From Plecoglossus altivelis (Eukaryota > Chordata > Actinopteri > Osmeriformes > Plecoglossidae): 64,000 bases of DNA. Within the stretch, counting starts at the first letter, position 1; each line of letters begins with the position of its first letter. The stretch is from positions 11,275,240 to 11,339,239 of the forward strand of contig BROE01000010.1 of NCBI GenBank assembly GCA_036571765.1. Reading direction: 5' to 3'. The notes beneath the pieces are model-generated. The model saw only the letters and a program-made list of their open reading frames with translations, was not told where the DNA came from and did not search any database. This document shows positions 25,388 through 38,368 of the stretch, piece after piece. The translations under genes were made by a program, and so were the position numbers.

Positions 25388-25393
25388 TTTATT
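25388..25393 (-). terminator. Candidate poly(A) signal, abcc4 copy 2
   Basis: First canonical AATAAA on the minus strand after the copy 2 stop (26301). No such hexamer is seen between 25394 and 26300. It lies inside the predicted 3' untranslated region of copy 1. Use of a variant hexamer nearer the stop is possible. Confidence 0.3.
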
Positions 25394-25811
25394 GGTCATG
25401 TAGAGATTATATTGTGCCACCAAATGGCGTTAGACCAATTTGTCTTGTTGAGTTTAAAAGCAAGTGTTATACAATTCAGAATATCTTTGTCAATTGATTT
25501 AAAACAAGGTTTTTAACCATTTTAAAAACTTGATTCAACATATAGTTGCATACATAAAGCTGAAGAAGGGAAGAGACTGGTGGATTATATAATGACTATT
25601 GCTTTATAAAATTGAATCCTGGTTTCAAATGACCGTGTAAAAGAAAATCTACCATCCCAGCTGCTGCCAAAGAGCATGAATAGAAATACATTGAATGCAA
25701 TACAATGCAAATGTACATAAAAATACCTTTGAGATTTTTTTATGTATGTGATACTGAGAGATATACAGGAGTGTCAGATAATTCAAGTTCTACAATATTG
25801 AATGTTTCATC

Positions 25812-25817
25812 AATAAA
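25812..25817 (+). terminator. Candidate poly(A) signal, abcc4 copy 1
   Basis: Canonical AATAAA about 1.09 kb after the copy 1 stop codon in AT-rich sequence. A second AATAAA follows about 150 bases later. Confidence 0.5.
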
Positions 25818-26300
25818 ATAAGGCAATGAGAATTTTAACAAGACATCACAATAATAGGTGTGGATTTAAACGGCTAGCAGCATTGACTGTTTTCTAAACC
25901 TAGTAGTATTTTAGTGGATTCTCCTGTGGACCTGCTAATATCTGGTCTATGACATCAGTGCATATAATAAAAAATCTTGTTTCAGCAGTTTAACAACTTC
26001 CACCTAGAAATAATTGTCCCTTCCCACACCCCTAAATCTATCATATATATGAGGTAAGTTCTTACCAGAAAAACTCAACTAATCCATGAATATTATCAGA
26101 AACCTAATCTAATGTAAACAGGCAAATTAAATGTCAATCCTAGCTGACAAACTACAACTTATATTTCGGTAATGTTGAAGAGCAACCGTCATTACTCTGT
26201 AGGTCCCCATCAACCAGAGACTTACTGGGAATCCCAAGTGTCTTCCTATTGGGCCAAGAGTATCTGATAGAAACTTCTTTCCTACCGTACATGGGTTTCA

Positions 26301-29300
26301 TTACAGAGACGTTTCAAAGAAGATCAAGTCGGCGTTTGGTCCTACTTTGTCAGTCATGCTTGAACTTCTATTGATCACAGATACCTACAGGGGAATATAA
26401 CAATACATAAAGTTAGTTCATTGTCTGTTAGCAAATATACCTCTCAGGACTGATAAAATGAACTACAGAGGGTACAAAGTGGGGGAGCATCCAGGGTAGT
26501 ATACTTAACTATATAATCTCCATCAAAATTCATATTGAATGTTACATTTGATATGTAAAATATTTCTTGCAACCTGTTGCTAATGTACACTGATCCGTGA
26601 GATCATTTGCTAGCAGTGGCTGTGCAGCTGGTTCCCATACATATCGTCCCAAATGCATTTCCTAAACCGTATGGTAGGAATATTCTACAAAGTCAAACCA
26701 ACGCACATTGACACCTTTCAGGTCAATTAGTGTAAAAACGGAAGGACAAGTGGGAAATAAAGAGAATCCTGTGTTCACCTCTTTAGTGGCCTTCAGTAGT
26801 GCTGTAGCCTCCATCTTGCCTGTCTGTTGGACCATCTTGTAGAGAGCACCATCCTGGTTCTGCAGCAGGGTGTAGGGATCATCAAACTCCATGATCACAC
26901 CGTTATCCAGAACCTGGAAGCAAGTCAGGAGATATCTGGTTGGCACCACGAACAACCTAACAATAAACCTTTCCTCTGCATGTACTACTTGGTTCATGTG
27001 TTTGTGTTCCTCTCAGTGACTTGATGAAACTTAGTTCCATAATGTAACATGCTTGACATGCTGACTGATGAGTTGTTTGTTTGCGTGTGTCTGTCTCACC
27101 ATGATGCGGTCACTGTCTATGATGGTGTTAAGGCGGTGGGCAATGGTGAGCACGGTGCAGTCTCTGAATTTGTCTCGTATCGTTTCCTGGATCAGCGCGT
27201 CTGTCCTACAGCACCAGGACACAAACAGGAGACCCAGTCAGGTGACCCCCTCCTCAGAGCCTCCCAACACACAGGAGCTGCTCCACATGCCAGTGAGGAG
27301 GTCAGGCTTGTGAGGCCAGACTGCTGTTTACCTGGGGTCCACGTTGGCTGTGGCCTCGTCAATGACGAGGATGCGGTTCTTCCTCAGGATGGCTCGGGCC
27401 AGACACACCAGCTGTCTCTGGCCCACGCTGAAGTTGGAGCCTGACTCAGCTAGCACCGTCTCCATCTTGTTGGGGAGCTCCTCCACCACAGACTTGAGCT
27501 GGACCTGGACAGAGACACCTGTGGTTTTAACCAGGAGGAGGTCTGCAGTGTGTTCCAGCGTGTTTCATACTGGGAAGCCGAGCAGCAGTACCTCATCTAG
27601 AGCGTTCCAGAGGTCTTCATCGCTGTGCTGGTGGAAGGGGTCCAGGTTCTTCCTCATGGTGCCAGTGAACAGCACTGGGTCCTGCAGAACATGAGTGGGA
27701 ACAAACAGGGCCTTGTTTGAACACTTCATTACAACACAACTAAGCTGAAGGTGCAGCTCTGAAAGGGTCCCAAAGACACATGAAGGCTAGCGTACACTAC
27801 ATGTATCCAACAGGACATCATTTTGCCCTCCCATGGCACCTGAGGAATGATGGACATCTTCTGGCGCAGGTCATGGAGGCCAATCTCAGAAGTCAGAACC
27901 CCGTCTATGTAGATCCTACCCTCAGGCTCTGCCAGGCGGAAAAGAGCAGAGACCAGTGAGCTCTTCCCTGCTCCCGTCCTCCCCACAATGCCAACCTGAG
28001 GAACAGTGAGGAGAAGAACAACGTCAGCCATGTTCATCACACTGGCGTGAGGAAAAGGGCTGTGAGCAGAGAGGACAAACCTTTTCTTTGGGTCTGATAA
28101 CGGCTATCATGTCCTTCAGAACCAGTGGTCCATCTGGACTGTAGGAGAAGCTGACCCGGTCAAAGTTGATGAGTCCTTGGCTGGGCCAATCGGGGGGAGG
28201 ACGCTTCTGGGTTTCCCAAGGTGCTTCACTCTCCAGCTCAGTGTACTCCACCACTCTCTCAACAGACGTCATCTGAGGACAGACAGATAATTATACCTGT
28301 CGTTCATTGTGGAATGTCCAAACAAAGTCAAGCATGTTAGCTCCACATTTCATTCTAGCTCAGTGATAAGGAAAACCTAAGTATAAATTTATTCCAGCTA
28401 TATCAGCATCAAAGGCAGACATCTTGTACAGTCTTAATGGACTTATTCCATCCCATGATCCAAATGACAGGATGCAGCCAAATCCTTTTAATCCCAAAGG
28501 ATTTCACTGCCACGGATCACTGGTTCTGATCTTCATGTCGAAAGTTTAATGGGATCTTTTTCTAAGGAAGATCAGAACAAAAATGTACAATGATCCCTTA
28601 AGGCTCTGAATGGAGTAGGAAGTTTTGTACGATACACAAAAAATGTGGAAAATCAACACTCGATACCTTCAAAACCAGATAAAACATTTCCACAAGCCTG
28701 TTCATGCCTTCATAAAAGGAGCCTCAATTGCACAGTACCATGTTCTCCAGTTCCGCACTCTGGCGCACAGTCCACTGGAAGTTTCCCAGGAGTGTTAGAG
28801 CATAAGACAGCACCAGACCCACAGCTCCTGCTCCAAGCCCTTTACCCCACACAGAGGACAAATCCGCAGTCAGTACCCGACCAAAATCTAAAGCTCAATT
28901 GCTTCGTGTCAGTGAGAAATAGAAGTATTTCCACGATAATCCTACCATGTAATTGGCATACTGAAAGTAATAAAGGGCAAATGTGGATGTTTCTCTCTCT
29001 TACCATCCCTGAGAATGAGGCAGCCAAAGGTGGTGATGGTGATGAAGATGGCGCAGACGATGTCAAGACGGAGCGCAAACCAGCGAGAAGTGGTCAGGAA
29101 CAGGAACCAAGCCTCTGAGAGAAGCAGGGTCATGGTCTCAATCCAACAGACCGTAACATTTGATCAAATAAAAAGAATATTGGACCACATTCCAAGTACA
29201 TAACCTGATCTGTACATAGAACGAGAAAGAACAGAACGAGCGACACAGCTAACGCAAGATTTTTTCAAATTCAGTTGATCGTCAAAAGTTGGACGGTTAA

Positions 29301-32300
29301 AAGGAGTCTTTCAAAGGAGAACCTGAGTGCAGGTCCTGGTGTGCATCGAAGGTGTTCTGGAACCTCCCCTCTGCTTTGAAGGCTCGGATCGTCCACAGGC
29401 CTTGGAGGGACGAGGACAGGTGGGAAAACACTGGACTCCGAGCTGCAGACCAAGACTTACAGTCAACAAGCACCTTCACACAGTTCCCACACAAACATGC
29501 ATATATACGCACACAACTCGATTATTGAGTCCTACATATATAACATAGGAAAATGTAGTTTGTCTAGGACGAAACGAGGTAAATCCCATGTATGCAGGTC
29601 TGCTTCAGAACATACAGGTGGACTCGAGGCGTTTAACGTCCCGTGAGGTCTGCAGGTAGTAGCGTCGCAGGAACAGGAAAGCCAAGACCAGCGGAACGAC
29701 CGGGACCAAGATCAGGGGCATGACCCAGGTCGCAACAGCAACCACACCAATGTTCTGAAGAAACAACTGCAGGAGAGGCATGCATCAGATAGCTGACGTC
29801 TCTGTGAAGGTCTCTCCGTTCCCTGTTGCACAGAACAGGCCTGAGACGCAATTGATCAATTTGTTCATTCACAGAACTGGCCTGAATGTTACTGACCTGG
29901 TAGCAATCCACAAAGGTTAAAGGTAGCATGGAGTCAAGCTGGCCAATATCTTTGGAAACCCTGTTAAGAACTCTCCCTGTAGCGCCACAGTACAACAAAT
30001 ACAAATGTCTAAGATGAAACAGTTGGTAAGATGTCAAAGGATTACTTTAAAGGAATTAAACATGCAAAACACTGACAATTAACCTGACTCCCACACAAAG
30101 CACTAGTGTTACCTTTTAACATTGGCTTTAGAACATCTGAATACATCTATTGCTTAGTTAGGGAGTGTGTAACATTTGAATCGCAGTCGGTCACAAGAAC
30201 CTTAATACCACATTTAACTACCAATAGTTATTCAATGGACCGCAAACTGTGTTTGTTAGACCTACTCACCGATTGGGTTGATGTCAAAGAAGCGCACGTG
30301 AGTCCGTAATATGGCGTTGAACATGCGGTTATGGAGCGTCTGAGTAGATCGTACCAAGATGTTGAAGACCACGAGGTTCCTTCCGAAGCCGAAAACGACC
30401 GAGGCCAGAGTCAAACCTAAACACACTCACATGGTCTACTATGCAAAGATAAACTGATAGTAAATTCCTTGTCATACGCTAAGGCTACTGGTTTGTGGCC
30501 ATATACTTCATATAGAATCAGTAGAAGTAAAGCACTAGCTAGATGCAACAAAATTAGAACTTTCTTTGAGTGGCCACAGTTTACTCGTTACTGATGGTTT
30601 TTCAGTTCGGTTCACCTGCGTATATGCCCAGGTAAAAGCGGAGATCAAGCACTGTGTCATGGCGCTCGTTTTGGACTGACGCTGTTACGTTGAGTTTATC
30701 CTGCTGTCCAGCCCTGTTAATCAAAGCAGTCACACGTAAAGCAAATTTGATTTTTTTTTTTTTTTTTTTTTTTACAAAAAAAACAAAAAACCCGATGATT
30801 TCCGTGGTCATCAAATATTGCAGAAAAAAAAAAAAAGATGTCAACTAGGTTAGAGCTGACCATGGTTTTTGTTCCTATAAGGATCACTATTTTACAAGTT
30901 TTATGTAAACAGAGCAGTGAATCTCACCAATATGCCAGCCACCAGTCCTGGAGTACATACACAGTCTTCAGAGGAAAAGGAGAAATAAGAGACATACAAT
31001 TCCTGGTAAATATTCTCAACGCACAAGGCCGACACAAGGCGCTACGCAGCGAAGGTGAGCGCTTCGTTTCAGCGCTTCGTCGACTTGACTGCTATATGCG
31101 TTTTGTATATTCCCGGTTAACTTGAGCCATTTGCTAACAATTAACGAACGGAGATGGAGCTCTTTGATATGATGTCCGTTTTGAACAGACCCTACGTTGA
31201 GCTTTAACTCAGGAAAACGGTGCCGACGCTTAAGGGAAAACGCCATGGAACATAAAATCTATTCTTAAGTGCATTTGCTTATTCATTATTGCTTTTCTTA
31301 CTATTGATGTTGTGTTTCTAATGGTAAATAATTGATTGTGCCCAAGAACAGAATGACCATAAACACCACCAGCTTAGGTGATATACACACCTCGGCTGTC
31401 ACACTGAGCAGGACTGTGGCCACTAGCAGTAAGATGCTGGCGCCTGCTTGAAAATACTTCACATAGACGCTGAAGCCAATATTTCCATCCTGTCGACTCT
31501 CCTCCGCTGCTTTCCTGATGGATTCCACCTGGGAACAGAGACCTTGTGTATAATTTTCCTATAGTGTTAAGATGAGCCCAATAGCCCCTAAATCGTGGTT
31601 AACACAAGTCATAACAAAGCTATATACCCACAGGCAGATCATCTGCACCATCTGTGACCGTCTGTGGCAAAGATGTTTGGGAACAAGAGTTCTGGGAGAG
31701 GGCACATTTTCGTGATGATTGGCTGCTGGTCTCTGTCGCTGGGGAAGGTTGCTCCTCCTCCTCCTCATCCTTCTTCAGCAGGGAGGTGAAGTCCAGACCA
31801 GAGGACTGTAGCTCATTGTAGGTCCCCCGTGTCACCATGTGACCCTGAAGTGCACACACACACACACACACACATCATCAGATCATACCCCTCCAACTAC
31901 AAGCCTGCTGATACAGGAGTGGTATTTAGAGTGTGTAGAAGTCAAGAAAAGTGTGTGTGGGGGGGAACTACTCTGCTTCCGGATACCGCAGCCAAGAGGA
32001 AATAGCGCAATTAAATGATCTTCTCATGTGAAAAGTAACATCAGTATGTGTGGAATGGAATGTGACACACACACCTCCTTCAGGACGAGGATCTGATTAG
32101 CTGCCTTCAGGTACTGCAGCTGGTGAGTCACCAGTATACGAGGTTTATGCTTCAGCAGACCACAGATACACCTGAAAGGACAAGGTACTCCATTAGACTA
32201 AAACCTTTTTCTGCCACAATATAGGCTTGTGCAAGTTCCGTCTACATGCTTAAAAACTCCGTAAACAAACATATATACTTTGGTGTCGTGTTCAAAAGGG

Positions 32301-34520
32301 TATAAATGGGTTAAATGAAAATGAATCAGGCTGTTTTCACGACCATAAACAAGGCTCCTCATCACCATGTGGTGGGGCTTGTCAGTAGCTCAGACTCACT
32401 GTTCAAACAGGTGTCTCCCAACCTCTGCATCCACAGCACTCAGAGGGTCATCTAGCAGGTAGATGTCAGCGTCCTGGTACACAGCCCTGACAAACACAGA
32501 CACCATCTCACATCAGGGTTTGGTGTGCGTTACTGTTAACAACTAGGAAGTGACATCCATAACCTCCAGGAACAGAAGGTCTCCCTCCTCCTACCTGGCC
32601 AGGTTGACACGAGCCTTCTGTCCCCCGCTGAGGGTGGCTCCTCGGTCCCCGATCAGAGTCAGGTCTCCGTCTGGCAGCAGCTCCATGTCCTGGACAACAA
32701 CAGAACAGGGAAGTGAGCAGAGGGCTTCGCACAGGTGCTTGACCACCAGCAGAAGCCACTTGAAAGTATTAAATATTTTACTAAGGGATCCATGTGCATC
32801 CAGATCGACACATTCTACATACTAAATCAGGGATTAGATTTTCTGGAAGTACATATACAAGATAAATATAGTGCAGGCTATAGCAATGTCTCTTTAACCC
32901 TGTTTTCTCCAGTTTCTCTTACAGGATATGACCTGGACATGTGAACAGAATCCTTTGTGCAGATGGGCTCAAATTAAACAGCTAAAAGGCATTAGTGTCT
33001 CACCCTCTTGAGGGCGCAGGCTCTCAGAACCTTCTCGTACTTCTGGGAGTGTAACTCTTTACCAAACAGGATGTTACTGCGGATGGTTCCAGGGAACAGC
33101 CAGGGCTGCTGGCAGGCGTAGGCCAGCTGACCTCTGACCTTCAGCACCCCCTTGTCATGAGACAGCTCTCCCAGGATGGAGCTGAGCAAAGAGGACTGTG
33201 GGAAATGTGGAAAATGTACGAAGTGAGCTTGTGCACAAAATAGTCACAGAAATGAGGGCTCAGTTGACTACCGTAGGCTCCTATGACCTCTGACCTTTCC
33301 AGCTCCAACAGGTCCAATGACAGCCAGGAGCTGTTCTGACGTCACCGTGAGGGAGACGTTCAGAAGAGACGGGGCGTCCAGACTCTGCAGAAAGGAAAAT
33401 GTTCTTACCATATGTCACCATGACAATGACCATGCAGTGGGGAGAAACACTCTTTCAAATTATAATGTGAAAGAACTTTGATTGAACATGAACCTTGTCC
33501 CAGTAGCAGACCATGTCTTGAATCTCCACTGAGGCAGGCTTCTTCTCATCGTGTGGCATTCCCAAGCTTGGTCTCTCAATCTCATCCAATAGTAGGAAGT
33601 TCTGACGATGGGAACAAGAACATGTATGATGTCACACCATGTTCGAAACTTCTAATGTGACATCATACATGTCAACTCCTTACTTCATCTGAAAGCATTT
33701 TTTTTCCCTACTGAATCTTCTTAGGTGAAGAACCGCATGGGTAAATGACCCAGTCATTACACAAATATGTTGAAAGAAAACACAATCATTACACTGATCC
33801 TGCGAAAGCTGACGATGGACTCAGACAGTTTCTCCACGGCCAGAGGACAGAAGAGGGTGACGGTGACCTTGATGGTTCCGTAGAGGGACACGGTAACAAA
33901 CACCCGGCTGGCTGAGATGGGGTTCCCCAGGAGAACGTAGACGGTGAAGGTGACAAACACGATGACTTTACTGGACGCGAAGAAGGAGGCCATGTTGAGA
34001 CCTCGCAGGTAGGAGCTGCTCATGATCTGGTTGATCTCTTTTCTGTGACAAAATCGGGGGGGTGGGGGGAGATGGCAAACATTAAACATATTTTGGTACT
34101 TATCTACTTGTAGACAGTTTATGTCATAGATCTACAGCATTCAGAGGAGACAGCATGCACAGTCTGGAACGTGTCTGGGTACAGAGTCAAAAACACTTTA
34201 TTTTTTGAATGGTAGAAAGTACAGTCTGTAAACCTGTCTGTGTTTTCTCTCTGATGTATTTGAAGAGCAGGCATTCCACATGACTGCAGGCATAGTACAA
34301 TAGCCATGGAATGTGCAACGAATGAAAAGATAACAAAAGTCGAGAGCGTGTCTGTACAACATATTTACACATTTAACATGTATGAAGTTAGCAGTTTCAC
34401 AGTAGTTGGTCTCAGCGTGAGTGAATGGTTTAGGGTACCAGACATAAACCTAAACATATGTTTGTGGTTGTTTTTTAAAGATGTATTTCAAATATGATTA
34501 GAGAGAGGAAATGTAGAGAG

Positions 34521-34586
<66 letters not shown>

Positions 34587-37500
34587 CTCAGTTAACCACC
34601 ATAAATATTCCCACTGTAGCTGGCCACTTTAAACTGTAACTGATCTCAGACAGCTGTCTCACATTCTCCTTCAATAAATTCCATCTGTGTCTCTGCTTAT
34701 ACGACAGTAAGACATGCGCATGTATTATTGACCCATTCCACGCTACCTTCTGACTTCATGGACCAGTGCAGAGAAGGGCTTCTCCCATGCGTACATCTTG
34801 ATGATCCTGATGCCAGACACCACCTCATTCATGGTGCGGATCCTGTTGTCTGTGAGGGCAGCAGTTTTACTCCTGTGGGAGCCGTGTGACAGTCAGTGCA
34901 ATTTTATTCTAATCTGAGAATCTCTAAAAATACTGTTATTCTCAAGTAAAACTGTATGTGATGACAGACAAAAATAAAAAGTGATATACTGCAGTTTTCA
35001 TCTTTTCCTCTTTTTTTCACCCTGAATGTACACCAATTTTTACTTTACTCCTCCAATACTAGTATACTGTAAATAGAACACACCAAGTAGCCTATCTATT
35101 GACATGACCCAGGCACAATTGTCTGACAAGGCCAGTGTGCATATCATATCAGACTGAAAACGTTTCGTTTGGAATATGGTTTTGCATCTGCGTAAGTGAG
35201 GTTGGATTTTCATCCACTGTTAAGGTGGGCCTGCATCTTCCTTGAGCTTGAGCCGTTTCCTGGAACTGACCTAAAGACCCCAAACAGTCTCCCCACTAGG
35301 GTCTGGAGAGGCACCAGGAGGCCGATGACTGCGATACCTGCCAGACACGAGGGGCCAACCTCATACCACAGGAGGACAGTGACCCCGACCACCTGCAGGG
35401 GGCCGAGCCACAGGTAGTGCAGGTTGATGGTGACCTAGGGAACAAAGAGATGAACTGGAGGAAGATATCACAGCAAAGTCCTACAGGTGTTTCCTTCACT
35501 ACTACAGAACCTGCTGAACCGTGTCCTCATCTGTTAAAGTCTGTCGAAGGACACGCACCGGTACTTCACAGTCCTGAAAACCAGCTGGATTTATGTAACA
35601 CACACTCACCTGAACAATAAGACCAACCCAAGCTGGATGAGACATAGTGGTTAAGGATATTTTTTTGAACATTTTGTAGTTATAGACAGTCTGCTCTTGT
35701 TTTTCCTTACAGTCCTACTCAACCCTACGGTGCTTCCTATTCTGAATTGGAACATCCTACCAACCTGGGCTGATTAGAACAGAAAGGCTGCAGGCACAGG
35801 ACAGGTTAGGTAATCACTTGAATGTATAGACAATGCAATTTCTTTTTCCTCATACATAGGTGGAGTTTGTTTTGATCCTAACTGGCATGGGCCTGTGCTG
35901 CACAGCTATGATCCACCAAAACAGGTTTCAAATTTCAGGGGATTCAGATTAAGAAAAAATGATCAGTACCTTTGATTCCATATAAAGAGAGCTTTTCCAC
36001 ACACGTCAGAAATACATAACTACTACGATTTGCGTCACTAGAATATTTTTTCTTTCCTTTGTGCTTTTCTTATGTCCAAAAAGATGTAAATTTGCATGCG
36101 AAAGGTAATTTTTTCACCTCATCAAACCGGTTCACGTCATTTGACAGGAGGTTTACAATTTGTCCGGTGGTTGTCTTTCCCATAGCTGAACTGCTCAGTC
36201 GAAGAGCCTGCAGACACACTTATATAATCATACGGTGCAACGTGTACTCAATGCAGACAATGTACAGGACACGCAGTTGAACTGTACCACACACGGTATG
36301 TGAAAAACACTCTCCGACGGACCTTCTTGTAGATCATGTGACACATGGCCACTCTGATCTTCATCCCTGCTCTCTGGACGTAGTAGAAGTAGAGGTGGTG
36401 GACAGCTGTCAGGACAAGGGTGGACACAGACAATCCTGCAGCATAACCTAAGGCCTCATACAGTCTATTCATGTCATCTGGATCATAGTCCTCAAAGTAC
36501 TGGATCAGCTTCCCCAGGAAAATAGGCTGGATCACTTTAATCGCCTCCTGTTTTGAGAATGATGACAACACTGATGAACTGAAATGGATTCAATATAAAA
36601 GTATTGATTATATTCACATGACACACCCTGTCCATACACTTACTGCTATTAGAGTAAAGACTCCCAGCATTGTGTAGGATTTCCCATAGCACTTGATAAT
36701 GGCTTTGGTCAGTTTAGGTGTTTGGAGGTCCTTAGTAGTTTGTTCAACCTCTTGATTCCAGAACCTGAAAGAGAAAACTAAACTGACTGATCTCAACACA
36801 ATCGTAGATGATGAGACATGGCTGTAATGCGTGTTGCAAGGGGGCTGGTAGTCACATGTGGAAAACATTTGACTGGAAGGGGAAGACAACTTTCTTAAGG
36901 ACTAGTCAAAAAGTCTGAATATTGAAGATTAATGCCACTAATAAATGTTGGAGAAGTTGTGGCATGGATGTGGACCATGCCCACATACTGTGGAACTGTT
37001 CCATAATGCTGGAAAGGCATGAAGGAAGAGTTGTAAAACTATATACAGTATATATATATATATATTGTGTAGTATATATATGTATATATATTCATATATA
37101 TATAAACTACTGCTATGTTGTATTATGTATATATATATATATACATATATTTATGTGTGTGTGTGTGTGTGTGTATACTTACATAAAACGGTTTGACTAC
37201 CTTAAGAATGACAGGAACCTGCTATTCTTATATGACTAACATTCTTAAGGAAGTCAAACCGTTTTTGTTTTCTGATTTGTTTATTGAGCGTTTTGTATTT
37301 TCTGGTTGAATCAAGTTGAACGAGAAAGACGAACCAACTGAATCTCCCTCTAAGCCTATACTGATCACCCACAGGTTATGATAAAGGAGTGATTTAAAAA
37401 GAAGAAGAAATGAGCAAAGTATTCAACTGTAAAAGTGTGACCATTGGGTTCATCATTTTTTTTCTAAAACAAATATTCACACAATAGCATAAGATTACTG

Positions 37501-38368
37501 TTTAGTGTTGAATTACTAAGCAATTAGAACATACAAATGGACTGGTTCATATCTGCTGCAGTGTAACATACTGAACCTTTGTAATTCTTCTCCCAATATC
37601 TCGGATCCATCCTCCTTTGGCACTTGATACATGTCATCTTCCTCCAGCCTTCGATTGTGACCAATTCGAAAAAATGGGTTTAACCAGCTATTGCAAAGGA
37701 AAAATTAGGGAAAAGGAATAAATTCGGACATGCAGCGCAAGGGGAGAGCGGTTTCTGCTGGGTTATAATCTTAGTGTACGTTTACAAAACAAGGTAGAAA
37801 ACGAATGAAGGCAAAATAGATCAAAGCAGTTTATTGTTGTAAATCTACTACGACCCAAGGTTGATTGTTCCATGTGGTACTTTGTAAATCAGTACTTTAC
37901 TTTGTTATTTTAATGATTAATATTATGTTTTAATTAGAGAATTTAGCTATAGACAGTTTTGCTGTAAGTTAGCAGGCGCAAAACTAAGTGTTAATTACGG
38001 GTCAAATGAGACAATTACCCTCAAGTTTTTTGTACATTATGTACTGTTCTATTCCAGACCCTGTGCCCTAAAGACACAACTGCCTCAGATGAGCTAAAAA
38101 ATGAGAATATATTGTCTGTCCGTCAGCTAAAGCAGAATTATACTCTGTATCTTGAATTACATTAGAAACATGCAACCGGCCATCCAGACCCATTTTCAGA
38201 GATGAATTAAACCGACTGGCTGCTTTACAGTGCATGCTGTCCTGACCAGCCAATCGATCACTAACTTTGGATGTGTACACTGTGCGTTAACAAGTTTACT
38301 CACCAAAAAAACAATTTTGAAATGAAATTGGCTGTTGTCAGTGGATTATGTTTCCTTAATTGTTCCAT
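26301..38368 (-). CDS. abcc4: ABCC4/MRP4 ATP-driven efflux transporter, copy 2 (inverted)
   Basis: Second full-length MRP4-type exporter, convergent with copy 1. Minus-strand exons: 38304-38368, 37577-37687, 36644-36764, 36323-36547, 36118-36207, 35271-35434, 34747-34872, 33793-34042, 33494-33601, 33295-33384, 33004-33195, 32595-32689, 32400-32486, 32075-32171, 31632-31844, 31391-31528, 30928-30965, 30616-30713, 30270-30416, 29897-29976, 29616-29766, 29323-29442, 29004-29114, 28739-28839, 28081-28272, 27840-27995, 27592-27681, 27332-27504, 27100-27205, 26779-26913, 26301-26384. Phases match copy 1 at every junction, giving 1317 residues with no break. Only exons 1, 9, 15 and 31 differ in length, all by whole codons. 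Both Walker A motifs, LSGGQ, SVGQRQ, IDEA and the H-loops are intact. The C-terminus is ETSL instead of ETAL. Exon 18 has one N-glycosylation sequon against two in copy 1. The exon 8 donor (AGT, then GTAATG) is weak. Exon 1 was placed by phase and by the TANFISKLFF match to the family. Confidence 0.95.
27100..28272 (-). repeat. NBD2 homogenised tract, abcc4 copy 2 arm
   Basis: Inverted partner of 23050-24226. It covers exons 25 to 29 (Walker A, signature, Walker B and H-loop of the second ATP-binding domain). About 239 consecutive residues are identical to copy 1, and the four introns are retained at near-identity. Confidence 0.92.
30749..30837. repeat. Poly-T and poly-A tract in abcc4 copy 2 intron 17
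   Basis: A T run of about twenty bases followed by A-rich runs, between exons 17 and 18 of copy 2. Low complexity; assembly length is unreliable. Confidence 0.8.
31790..33384 (-). repeat. NBD1 homogenised tract, abcc4 copy 2 arm
   Basis: Inverted partner of 15191-18800, covering exons 10 to 14 and the first part of exon 15. Exon 13 is identical to copy 1 and exon 12 differs at one synonymous base. Intron 13 is only 228 bp here and matches both ends of the 1.8 kb copy 1 intron, so one copy lost or gained about 1.6 kb. Confidence 0.85.
33620..33672. repeat. 17-bp perfect inverted repeat in abcc4 copy 2 intron 8
   Basis: Arms 33620-33636 and 33656-33672 (ACATGTATGATGTCACA and its exact complement) separated by 19 bases. 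It could form a hairpin. No homologous structure was noticed in copy 1. Confidence 0.8.
34523..34584. repeat. (AG)n microsatellite
   Basis: About thirty AG units in intron 7 of abcc4 copy 2. Confidence 0.95.
37041..37174. repeat. Compound (TA)n and (TG)n microsatellite
   Basis: Imperfect TA repeats ending in a TG run, in intron 2 of abcc4 copy 2, directly beside a long hairpin. Confidence 0.9.
37185..37265. repeat. 26-bp stem hairpin in abcc4 copy 2 intron 2
   Basis: Arms 37185-37210 and 37240-37265 pair over 26 bases with one mismatch, with a 29-base loop. The stem starts AAAACGGTTTGACT. It could be a palindrome of a miniature transposon or a precursor-like RNA hairpin. The sequence alone does not decide. 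Confidence 0.8.

Larger units (their letters stand above)
24727..26300. other. Shared 3' intergenic region of the two abcc4 copies
   Basis: About 1.6 kb between the two convergent stop codons. It is AT-rich and non-coding, and holds the 3' untranslated regions of both genes. A plus-strand AATAAA at 25812-25817 fits copy 1. The first canonical minus-strand signal for copy 2 lies at 25388-25393, so the two transcripts may overlap. The two 3' flanks show no obvious similarity to each other. Confidence 0.6.

Noticed and set aside
28520..28580. 12-base inverted repeat in abcc4 copy 2 intron 24
   Set aside because: The arms are short and the loop is about 35 bases, so it is within what chance allows in 64 kb.
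9800..38368. Assembly artefact as the cause of the inverted abcc4 pair
   Set aside because: The copies have different first and last exons, different intron lengths, private insertions and many coding differences, which a fold-back error would not produce.
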